Part shown: positions 15,564-21,981 of the stretch, in pieces | Numbering within the stretch: the stretch's first letter is position 1 | How the letters are laid out: every line of letters starts with the position of its first letter | Assembly: GCA_001818695.1 (NCBI GenBank) | Contig: MHJG01000020.1 | Coordinates: 1-51,899, forward strand | Reading direction: 5' to 3' | Length of the DNA stretch: 51,899 bases | DNA from: Candidatus Harrisonbacteria bacterium RIFCSPHIGHO2_02_FULL_42_16 | GTDB taxonomy: Bacteria; Patescibacteriota; Minisyncoccia; UBA6257; 02-FULL-45-10c | Translations under genes and position numbers: made by a program | Notes under the pieces: generated by a model | What the model saw: the letters and a program-made list of their open reading frames with translations, nothing else | What the model was told of the DNA's origin: nothing | Databases searched by the model: none

Positions 15564-15601
15564 TTTTCCGCCCCGCGGCACAAATTATTAAACCAATATA
15601 A

Positions 15602-15629
15602 AAGCGCCTCGATAACCATCGGGGCGCTT
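15602..15629 (-). terminator. sppA terminator
   Basis: AAGCGCCTCGAT and ATCGGGGCGCTT form a 12-bp stem (one G-T pair) followed on the minus strand by TTTATATT. Confidence 0.8.
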
Positions 15630-15634
15630 GATTT

Positions 15635-16726
15635 TCATTTGCCGAAATAACCTTCCGGCAAATAATACATTCCCGGCTTCAAAATAAATGACGGTAATTC
15701 CTCTGCCGAAAAAAACTGGATTTTACCTGATTGCGCGAAAAACTCATTAAAAAAATTATTTTGTTTTTTGTACCGCACCAATTGAGCGCTGGGTAATTTA
15801 GCCAGCTTTATCGCCTCCTCAAAAGCTTCTTCGTTAAGGTAACCGATGCGATCAACCAGACCATTAGCAACCGCCTGATAGGCATCGTAGATTCGGCCGT
15901 CAGCTAATTTGTAAACCATATCCTTGCTTAATTTTCTGCCGTTGGAAACTTTTTCTACAAATCGATTAAAGGCGCCGTCAATTAAATCCTGCGCAATTTT
16001 ATTATCATTTGCGTCGACCGGCTTAAACGGCGAAAGCATATCCTTGCTTTTACCGGATTTAATCGTATTAAATTCAACGCCGATTTTCCTAAGTAATCCG
16101 GAAAAGTTGGGAACTTGCATCATTACTCCGATACTTCCTGTCAATGTTTCCGGCGTGGCAACAATTTTATCAGAAGTCATCGCTATATAATAACCGCCGG
16201 ACGCGGCAAGGCCATAAAAAAAAGCCACTAACGGTTTTCCTGATAGTTTGAAATTCGCTAATTTGTGATAAATGACATCGGAAGCGTTAACGTCACCGCC
16301 AGGACTCTGGATTTCTAAAATCACCGCCTTAACCGACGGATCCTCTTTTGCGACATTCAACATCAGACCGACATCTTCCACTACATTTTTCCCCTGATAA
16401 CTTTCTTCACTAATCAATCCCTTAATGGGAATAACCACAATTTTATTTTCAGAGTTTATATCTCCGGCTAAATAGTCAAATTTTAAATTTTTCTGCGCAG
16501 CCAATTCTGCCATATTTGTATCTGCCATATTTGTATTTAAAGATTGCAAAATTTTAAAAACTTGAGTTCCTACAAACACTACTTCCGCAAAAAATACGAT
16601 AGCGCCCAAAACCACCAAAGAAGTTCTAATCCATGTTTGTCGTCGGGTACTTTTTTCGGTTTTTTCTTTCGCCGTAACGAAACGTTCAAAAAGGTCTTTA
16701 AGCGCGTTAAATTGCTCTTTTTCCAT
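15635..16726 (-). CDS. sppA: Signal peptide peptidase SppA (S49 family)
   Basis: SppA digests leftover signal peptides in the membrane. The protein has an N-terminal membrane helix (~34-57), then a ClpP-like fold: VIPIKGLIS, the nucleophile strand GLAASGGYYIAM with the catalytic Ser, and the general-base Lys in IKSGKSKDMLSPFKP. At ~363 residues with one S49 domain, it matches the short Gram-positive/CPR form. Two ATGs lie close together (16732, 16726); the second has better spacing from AGGAG. The promoter is at 16762-16790. Confidence 0.92.
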   Translation of the reverse strand: MEKEQFNALKDLFERFVTAKEKTEKSTRRQTWIRTSLVVLGAIVFFAEVVFVGTQVFKILQSLNTNMADTNMAELAAQKNLKFDYLAGDINSENKIVVIPIKGLISEESYQGKNVVEDVGLMLNVAKEDPSVKAVILEIQSPGGDVNASDVIYHKLANFKLSGKPLVAFFYGLAASGGYYIAMTSDKIVATPETLTGSIGVMMQVPNFSGLLRKIGVEFNTIKSGKSKDMLSPFKPVDANDNKIAQDLIDGAFNRFVEKVSNGRKLSKDMVYKLADGRIYDAYQAVANGLVDRIGYLNEEAFEEAIKLAKLPSAQLVRYKKQNNFFNEFFAQSGKIQFFSAEELPSFILKPGMYYLPEGYFGK

Positions 16727-16761
16727 TTCCATTCTCCTGTTCGGTTTTCAAGGTTTATTAA

Positions 16762-16790
16762 AGTGTAGCTAAATTAAAATTTAATGTCAA
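16762..16790 (-). promoter_or_regulatory. sppA promoter
   Basis: TTGACA (16785-16790) and TACACT (16762-16767) on the minus strand, 17 bases apart. Confidence 0.65.
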
Positions 16791-16813
16791 ACTAATTTTG
16801 TTTTTTAGTTTTG

Positions 16814-16885
16814 TGCCCTCGGAGGGAATTGAACCCCCATCAAGACCTTAGAAGAGTCCTGCTTTATCCATTAAGCTACGAGGGC
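16814..16885 (-). tRNA. tRNA-Arg (TCT)
   Basis: Acceptor GCCCTCG/CGAGGGC, anticodon loop CTTCTAA (TCT), T loop TTCAATT, discriminator A, no CCA. First of a three-tRNA minus-strand cluster. Confidence 0.9.
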
Positions 16886-16904
16886 AGATTTCAATAAAAC
16901 ATTG

Positions 16905-16975
16905 TCGGAGCGCCGAGAATCGAACTCGGGCCTTATGCTCCCAAAGCATAAATACTACCATTATACTACGCTCCG
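16905..16975 (-). tRNA. tRNA-Pro (TGG)
   Basis: Acceptor CGGAGCG/CGCTCCG, anticodon loop TTTGGGA (TGG), T arm GTTCGATTC, discriminator A, CCA not encoded. Confidence 0.93.
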
Positions 16976-16988
16976 ATAAATTTTAATG

Positions 16989-17059
16989 TCGGACTGCTGG
17001 GAATTGAACCCAGTCCTCACGCACCCGAAGCGTGTATACTGCCGGTATACTACAGTCCG
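16989..17059 (-). tRNA. tRNA-Pro (CGG)
   Basis: Acceptor CGGACTG/CAGTCCG, anticodon loop TTCGGGT (CGG), discriminator A, CCA not encoded. Probably arose by duplication of the neighbouring tRNA-Pro. Confidence 0.93.
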
Positions 17060-17091
17060 ATATTACGGCTTTTATATTATAATATAAGTAA

Positions 17092-17362
17092 GAGCCTATC
17101 TCAATAATAGCTTCCAAACGCGATATTAGCCAATTTTATTCAGAACCAGGCAGAAGGAGAAAATCGTAGCTTAAGCTACCTTTCCGACGACTAACACCGT
17201 TATGAATAAAATTGGCTGTATCCCGAAGGGTTGCGGTTAAAATGAATTAGCTCTTTGTCGTTCCTCCTTGGAGTATCTAAAAATACACCTTCGTCGTCAC
17301 TCCTTGAGCTAATTCATTTTTTCTCGCAACGCGTTTAGGAATTATTATTGAAATAGGTTCTC
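17092..17362. mobile_element. 271-bp MITE-like element with two internal long hairpins
   Basis: The ends are inverted repeats (GAGCCTATCTCAATAATAG at the left; the complement of the right end reads GAGAACCTATTTCAATAATA). Inside are two further perfect 15-bp inverted repeats: AGCCAATTTTATTCA with its complement, and AAAATGAATTAGCTC with its complement. There is no open frame of note. It ends four bases before the start codon of the CDP-alcohol phosphatidyltransferase gene and therefore forms its leader. Confidence 0.75.
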
Positions 17363-17365
17363 ATT

Positions 17366-18112
17366 ATGGAAAAACCACAAATCAAAGAAACATTCAAAAA
17401 AATAAAAGAAAAGGGCAGAGAAGAAAGGCGGAAAATAAAAAAACTGGTAATTAAGCGAAAAGACGACTTCCTGACCGCGCTGGAAAAAAACTGGCGCGAC
17501 TGGGCATTAAAACCGCTTACCGTTTTTTTTGGCAGAATTGGAGTTTCCGCCAATCAAATCACTTATGCCGGATTTCTTTTAATCGCCGCGGCGATTGGGA
17601 TGTTTTTTAAAGGTTACTCTTTGTCCTGGCAATTAATCATTTTGGTTCTAGCCGCCGTTTCCGACGGCATTGACGGCCCAACCGCTCGCAATAACAATAA
17701 CGTAACCATTCTCGGCACTTGGCTGGATCATATCCGCGACGGCGTATTGGTCGCTTGGGCATCAACACTTCTATACATTTACGGCCTGTTAAGTTTTCAA
17801 ATAATAACTCTGATTTGGACGCTTCAATTCCTGCTTATCTGGATTACCTTAAAAGATTTTTTAATCCGTTATCTTAAGGGATTGCCGGCAGAGGACGCGG
17901 AAATTTTAGTAAGCCATTTTTCACTGGACAATCTGCAGGCGTCGGTTATCGGCCGAATTCAATTTTTCTGCTGGACGGTCGGGTATTTATTCTTATTCTT
18001 ATCGCTGATAAATCCGGAGCCGATTTTACTCGCTATCGGCCAATCCTTAATAATTTTGGAAATTATTTTCGCGTCTTTAAATATCCTGGAAAGCTACCAA
18101 AAATCCATTTAG
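17366..18112 (+). CDS. CDP-alcohol phosphatidyltransferase
   Basis: This membrane enzyme joins a CDP-linked lipid to an alcohol, a step in phospholipid head-group synthesis. The catalytic motif D-G-x2-A-R-x8-G-x3-D-x3-D is complete (DGPTAR, then GTWLDHIRD) around residues 107-131. About six membrane helices follow a basic N-terminal extension of ~50 residues, longer than usual. The alcohol (glycerol phosphate, inositol phosphate or other) cannot be told. The upstream region is a MITE-like element and no normal ribosome binding site is visible. Confidence 0.88.
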   Translation: MEKPQIKETFKKIKEKGREERRKIKKLVIKRKDDFLTALEKNWRDWALKPLTVFFGRIGVSANQITYAGFLLIAAAIGMFFKGYSLSWQLIILVLAAVSDGIDGPTARNNNNVTILGTWLDHIRDGVLVAWASTLLYIYGLLSFQIITLIWTLQFLLIWITLKDFLIRYLKGLPAEDAEILVSHFSLDNLQASVIGRIQFFCWTVGYLFLFLSLINPEPILLAIGQSLIILEIIFASLNILESYQKSI

Positions 18113-18177
18113 AATATCTTGTCTTAAAAAGGAATTTTATTAAAAAATGATTATTAATTAAGTTATCCACAGGCTAC

Positions 18178-18207
18178 TTGACTTATCTATAATCAATCTG
18201 TTAGTAT
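18178..18207 (+). promoter_or_regulatory. Promoter of the candidate small RNA
   Basis: TTGACT (18178-18183) and TAGTAT (18202-18207), 18 bases apart. TTATCCACA, a DnaA-box-like 9-mer, lies just upstream at 18163-18171. Confidence 0.45.
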
Positions 18208-18213
18208 ATAAAC

Positions 18214-18287
18214 ATATAAATAAACAAGTAATTCCTCGTACGTGGGCCTCCGGATGGTTGCTCAATATAGCGTACGGGGTTTTGTTA
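18214..18287 (+). ncRNA. Candidate small RNA of about 70 nt
   Basis: Downstream of the promoter at 18178-18207 there is no open frame. CCTCGTACG (18234-18242) and CGTACGGGG (18271-18279) pair over a 28-base GC-rich loop and are followed by TTTTGTTATTT. The loop is too large for a simple terminator, and the promoter-hairpin-T-tract arrangement fits a short non-coding transcript. Alternatively it is only the terminator of the preceding gene. Confidence 0.35.
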
Positions 18288-18288
18288 T

Positions 18289-18930
18289 TTATGGGAATAA
18301 TGGGCTTTCTTCAATAACTTTATTTTTTATAATATTGTAATAACTATCATCGCCTTTTTCATGCTTTCTAAAAATCGCCCAACTTATAAAATCAACTGCT
18401 TGTAAGCTTTTTTCTTCCGCTGGTGTTTTAATGAATATTTTAATAGCTCCCTTGTGTTTATCAACAATTTTACTATTTAAGTAATTCTTAAAATTTTCAT
18501 TTAAAAATTTATTAGTTTCTCTTCTAGAAGCTATTAACTCAATTTCTTTGTCGATCGGAACTACTTTTTTAATATAAATTCTATCGAGAAGAATATTAGT
18601 AACGTAATTATAAAGGACCTGTTTTTCGTCTTGTAGCTTAGTAAATACTTTCTGTTTATTAAGATAAATTGCCATTATAGTACAATCTTTCTCCGCTAAT
18701 CTTTTAAGGAGCCTCTGTCTGGTTGTGGACCTTTCATTAACAGCATGTAAAATTCCCACTCTGCGCTTAATTTTCTTTTTTAATTCTGAATGAGTCCTTT
18801 TTACAATTTTCTCAATAGGATTCTTCTGCCCATCGATAAATAAGAAAGTTACAACAAAAAATTTTGAGGTCTTTTTCTTCTTAAAATTAAAACCTAGGTC
18901 ACCCGATTCATCTAAAAATATATAAGCCAT
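18289..18930 (-). CDS. DUF3800 protein
   Basis: The 213-residue protein begins YIFLDESGDLGFNF, the DUF3800 signature, in which the acidic residues form part of an RNase H-like active site. Later blocks (FFVVTFLFID, LKKKIKRRVGILHAVNERS and the C-terminal SLQAVDFISWAIFRKHE) also fit the family. DUF3800 genes are common in mobile and defence islands. This one is the last gene of the AT-rich minus-strand island, ~130 bases after the methyltransferase. Confidence 0.85.
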   Translation of the reverse strand: MAYIFLDESGDLGFNFKKKKTSKFFVVTFLFIDGQKNPIEKIVKRTHSELKKKIKRRVGILHAVNERSTTRQRLLKRLAEKDCTIMAIYLNKQKVFTKLQDEKQVLYNYVTNILLDRIYIKKVVPIDKEIELIASRRETNKFLNENFKNYLNSKIVDKHKGAIKIFIKTPAEEKSLQAVDFISWAIFRKHEKGDDSYYNIIKNKVIEESPLFP

Positions 18931-18973
18931 AAATTTAAAATCGGCATTGCTTCGGCAAGCTCAACGCAAGTTA

Positions 18974-19023
18974 AGCCGACTTAAAATATTTTATTCTAAA
19001 CTTTCCAGAAAGGCAAATTTATT
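18974..19023. repeat. 50-bp direct repeat, copy 1 (flanks methyltransferase/HNH segment)
   Basis: Matches 20322-20371 over 50 bases with one mismatch by eye. Shared words include TTTTATTCTAAACTTTCCAG. Confidence 0.9.
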
Positions 19024-19057
19024 AAAAAATAAGCAAAAATTCTTATAAAAGGCAAAC

Positions 19058-20038
19058 TTAAAATAAAGATTCTACCGCCCTATTTACTATTAGAATTCTA
19101 TTTATATTTTTCTTATCAATTTTTACTTCTTTTAATCTACGTTTGGCTATAGCCACATATTCAGGACTGCTATCTATGCCTATAAACTTTCTACCAAGAT
19201 TTTTGGCGGCAACGGCAGTGGTACCACTACCAACAAAGGGGTCTAAAACTATAGAATTTTCAGAAAAGGTTGTGAGATTAATTATATGTTCGCAAATAGA
19301 CAACGGCTTAACTGTTTGATGAGTATTATAATCCCCTTTTTCTTTCTTTGTCGGCTTAGATATAAGAAATGCCCTATCTATTGTCTCGTGCATAGCATCC
19401 GTAGACATAACATTTGCCGGAAACATACTATCACCAACTCTAAAGGCAGTATTAACTAATCCCACCCTATGTTTAATCATATTATTTAAAAATGTTTCTT
19501 CCTGGGGTTTCTGCGCCATAACTATTGGTTCAAAACATGATTTTAATTGCGGAGTTTTCCAAAAATTTAATTTTTTCTTCAAGCTATCTTTTTCCTTATT
19601 ATTAAATTTAGATTTATCAATAAAATGATTCAAACTCATGGCTTTTGCTTGATTTTGGGTATATAGCCATATAAAACAATCTCTAATTAAAAATCCGGCA
19701 TCATCAACCGCGCTTGCCATTCGGTGATATAACCTTGGACTGGAAAATGAAAAAAAGAAACCGCCCGGTTTCAAAACATCAAAAATATTTTTAGATACTT
19801 CAAAATACCATGTATAAAATCTTTTCCCTTGCTCCTTATCCAATTTCATTCCAGAAGGCAAAGATTTAACAATATATTGATTACTTTTATCAGTAACAGT
19901 GTTATATTCCCACTTTTCATCCATTTTATCTAAAAAATATGGGGGGTCGGTTAAAACAATATCTACAGAATTTTTTTCTATAGTAGGGAGTAATTTTAAA
20001 GAATCTCCAAGTAAAATTTTATTGATATATTTTTTCAT
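19058..20038 (-). CDS. Beta-class DNA methyltransferase (N6-adenine or N4-cytosine)
   Basis: The 326 residues have catalytic motif IV TDPPYF (~30-35) near the N-terminus and the SAM-binding motif I VLDPFVGSGTTAVAAKNLGRK near the C-terminus, the order that defines the beta class. DPPY is more usual for adenine targets in this class. TVKPLSICEHIINLTT before motif I is also typical. It overlaps the end of the truncated HNH gene region closely (one base apart), implying a former restriction-modification operon. The ATG at 20038 gives the standard N-terminus (INKILLGDSLKLLPTI). Confidence 0.9.
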   Translation of the reverse strand: MKKYINKILLGDSLKLLPTIEKNSVDIVLTDPPYFLDKMDEKWEYNTVTDKSNQYIVKSLPSGMKLDKEQGKRFYTWYFEVSKNIFDVLKPGGFFFSFSSPRLYHRMASAVDDAGFLIRDCFIWLYTQNQAKAMSLNHFIDKSKFNNKEKDSLKKKLNFWKTPQLKSCFEPIVMAQKPQEETFLNNMIKHRVGLVNTAFRVGDSMFPANVMSTDAMHETIDRAFLISKPTKKEKGDYNTHQTVKPLSICEHIINLTTFSENSIVLDPFVGSGTTAVAAKNLGRKFIGIDSSPEYVAIAKRRLKEVKIDKKNINRILIVNRAVESLF

Positions 20039-20039
20039 A

Positions 20040-20306
20040 TTACTTATTAGGATTTTTTCCTTCAAATTCTTTGTATAAAATTTGGTATATTTTATATCTA
20101 ACTTCTTTATCAAAATTTTTAACAAAATTGGGTTTAGCTAATTTTATAACCCTGCCTCTTTCGTCATAAACCCATCTGTTTCTATCGCCTCTATTACATT
20201 TTTGACATTGCGGAATAATATTACCGGCTATTAATTCTTTATTAGGGTCCATATGAGATTTCTCTAACTTTGTTTTAGTAGCAGGCCAATTAAAATTATA
20301 CTCTAT
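20040..20306 (-). pseudogene. Truncated HNH restriction endonuclease, C-terminal remnant
   Basis: The open frame includes EYNFNWPATKTKLEKSHMDP, then GNIIPQCQKCNRGDRNRWVYDERGRV and a 30-residue tail. His in SHMDP, Asn in GNIIP, and CQKCN are the classic HNH-plus-zinc layout, and the lead-in looks like the middle of a larger restriction enzyme. The frame is closed by a stop ~16 bases from a copy of the 50-bp repeat, so the N-terminal part is gone. An ATG at 20252 could still yield 70 residues with all HNH residues except its native N-terminus. Confidence 0.7.
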
Positions 20307-20321
20307 TTATTAATTTATCAC

Positions 20322-20371
20322 AGCCGACTTTAAATATTTTATTCTAAACTTTCCAGAAAGGCAAATTTATT
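20322..20371. repeat. 50-bp direct repeat, copy 2
   Basis: Partner of 18974-19023. It overlaps the stop codon of the gene at 20367-21011 and lies at the break point of the HNH gene. Confidence 0.9.
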
Positions 20372-21011
20372 TTTTTGATTTTTTTAGACAAGATTTAATT
20401 ACTCGAAACTCACCGGAATTAGGATACTTGTCTTTAAAATTTTTAACATCATCATATTCAACCCAAAAATCAGTGGATCCGCTTTCTCTTATTTTCCCAT
20501 TATAAAGCCGTTGATATTTTTTGCCGAATACTAATTTTGTCTCCCTGTCCGAAAGAATATAGTAGTCAGCCCTACGATTTTTTAACCATGCATTAACATC
20601 AACATAAACGAAAAATAATTTAGGGTTAAAATCTTTTTTTAAAGATATTTTTTGCCTAAAATTCCTTTTATTAATTATTACATTGCAGAACCTATTATTA
20701 CTCGCTTGACGAACCCATCTAGGTTCTCCATTTGGCGCCAATGTTGTAGTCGCTTTGGCATCAAACCTTATGAACTTATCCCCCAATTTTAACTCAATAT
20801 CCCATCCCTTATTAGAACTACCGGCATAAACAAATTCGCCGCTATCAGAACAAAGCTGTACTTCATATTTTTCCAATAATCGTTTCAAAACCAATAATTC
20901 TCCTATAAATCCTCTATCAAAAGGTTTTCCGCACAAGCTTCGAAATTCCCAACAATCATCTAATACTTTCTTAATTAAATTTTTCCACTTTTTAAAATCC
21001 TGATTTTTCAT
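20367..21011 (-). CDS. Putative PD-(D/E)XK-type nuclease
   Basis: The 214-residue protein has the core NKGWDIELKLGDKFIRFDAKAT around residues 70-90: an aspartate after a hydrophobic strand and a D-A-K on the next strand, as in PD-(D/E)XK restriction nucleases. FDRGFIGELLVLKRLLEKY before it supplies the usual helix with a Glu. Exact family not recognised. Its position in a methyltransferase/HNH island, four bases after the gene at 21016-21555, supports a restriction role, but this is an inference. Confidence 0.6.
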   Translation of the reverse strand: MKNQDFKKWKNLIKKVLDDCWEFRSLCGKPFDRGFIGELLVLKRLLEKYEVQLCSDSGEFVYAGSSNKGWDIELKLGDKFIRFDAKATTTLAPNGEPRWVRQASNNRFCNVIINKRNFRQKISLKKDFNPKLFFVYVDVNAWLKNRRADYYILSDRETKLVFGKKYQRLYNGKIRESGSTDFWVEYDDVKNFKDKYPNSGEFRVIKSCLKKSKK

Positions 21012-21015
21012 AAAT

Positions 21016-21555
21016 CTATTTTTTTCTATTAATTATCGTCGAATTAAAAATATTTAACTCCCATTCTGCAATTGATTGATTACCTTTCTTTTTTTCAATT
21101 TTTGATATTACCTTTTTATATTCATCTTTATTCATTTTTAGAAAACTAAGTTTATGCAATTCACGACCAAGCTTTTTAATAATGCTTGAATCTATTGGAC
21201 AGTGCGGCGGTTCTTTTATATATTCACAAACCCACATATATTTAAGATATAGATTGACTAACTTTTGAGCCCGCCCAAAAGTGAAACCACTTCCAGCTAA
21301 TTTCCCCGAAAATTTTTTATTCGCTTGGTTTTTAAAATCTTCAATAGTCTTAATATGGTTGTTACCTTTAATTTTTTGAGAATATTTAATAGATAATTTC
21401 CAAAGCTCGTCTCTTAGGTATTTTTTTATGGGTTCTCTATTAATTTTATTATTTTTATAAAAAGGAATTTTACGCGCCATTCCAAGCGATGCGATAAAAC
21501 AAAGCGAACATATTTCCCGATGCATAAATTCTTTTTTTCTATTCTTAATATTCAT
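21016..21555 (-). CDS. Hypothetical helical protein in the restriction island
   Basis: A 179-residue, Lys-rich, alpha-helical protein. FTFGRAQKLVNLYLKYMWVCEYI followed by PPHCPIDSSIIKKL is the most distinctive block and looks conserved (HCPID), but I cannot name the family. Tightly spaced with the genes on both sides (six bases and four bases), so it is part of the same operon and perhaps a partner subunit or specificity factor. Confidence 0.6.
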   Translation of the reverse strand: MNIKNRKKEFMHREICSLCFIASLGMARKIPFYKNNKINREPIKKYLRDELWKLSIKYSQKIKGNNHIKTIEDFKNQANKKFSGKLAGSGFTFGRAQKLVNLYLKYMWVCEYIKEPPHCPIDSSIIKKLGRELHKLSFLKMNKDEYKKVISKIEKKKGNQSIAEWELNIFNSTIINRKK

Positions 21556-21561
21556 AAATTT

Positions 21562-21756
21562 TTATAAAACATCTTTCAATTCTACTGCGTCGTCTTCATC
21601 GAGGCCATATTGCTCCATAACTTCTTTAACGTGTTCTGCTTCATCTTTGTCTAATGTATAGCTTTCCATCAACTCTTTAATTTCGTCGTCAGTTTCTTCG
21701 TCTTCGTCTTCATCTTCATCTTTTTCATCTGTATTATCAAATAATAACTCGGTCAT
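21562..21756 (-). CDS. Small, highly acidic protein
   Basis: The 64 residues are mostly Asp/Glu in the N-terminal half (DEKDEDEDEDEETDDEIKEL). Two similar helical units follow: ESYTLDKDEAEHVKEVM and EQYGLDEDDAVELKDVL. It is first in the restriction-island operon. Charge resembles DNA-mimic anti-restriction proteins, but this may be coincidence. Confidence 0.6.
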   Translation of the reverse strand: MTELLFDNTDEKDEDEDEDEETDDEIKELMESYTLDKDEAEHVKEVMEQYGLDEDDAVELKDVL

Positions 21757-21830
21757 AAATTTATTTTATCACAAACATAACGAGCTGCCTGTCTGCCGTG
21801 CGGCAACTTAAAAATCCGGCAAAGCGAAGG

Positions 21831-21966
21831 TTTTTTCTCTTATCCGAAACCCGCGCAGCCGCGTTGGCAGGGTCCGTTCGTTATCTATAATTAAACCGAG
21901 CGGCAACGCGGCGAACGCAAGTGAGCGAGTCGCTGGACGAGCGAAACGGGTTGAGGGAAGAGAAAA
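21831..21966. repeat. GC-rich imperfect palindrome between the island and cca
   Basis: Outer ends (TTTTTCTCTT and AAGAGAAAAA) and inner words (GCCGCGTTG and CAACGCGGC) pair, with AACCCG/CGGGTT between. It could fold into a long hairpin in DNA or RNA. No gene seen in 21757-21981. Confidence 0.6.
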
Positions 21967-21981
21967 ATCTTGAGCGAAAAA

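Larger units (their letters stand above)
13738..15585. mobile_element. tRNA-Phe-integrated element with long inverted repeats, no visible recombinase
   Basis: The last 15 bases of tRNA-Phe plus five downstream bases (TTCCGCCCCGCGGCACAAAT, 13738-13757) are repeated exactly at 15566-15585. Between them is a 1.8-kb segment with 123-bp terminal inverted repeats and three genes on the minus strand (XRE, NUDIX, HAD). The 3' end duplication is the classic trace of tyrosine-recombinase integration, but no integrase is encoded, so it is probably mobilised in trans. The arms are GC-rich and unlike the neighbouring DNA. Confidence 0.85.

Noticed and set aside
18163-18171. TTATCCACA as part of a replication origin
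   Set aside because: Only one DnaA-box-like 9-mer is present, with no cluster and no dnaA or dnaN nearby.
21562-21756. Anti-restriction DNA mimic
   Set aside because: High negative charge alone is not enough; the C-terminal half looks like two helical repeats and no homology to Ocr or ArdA can be seen.
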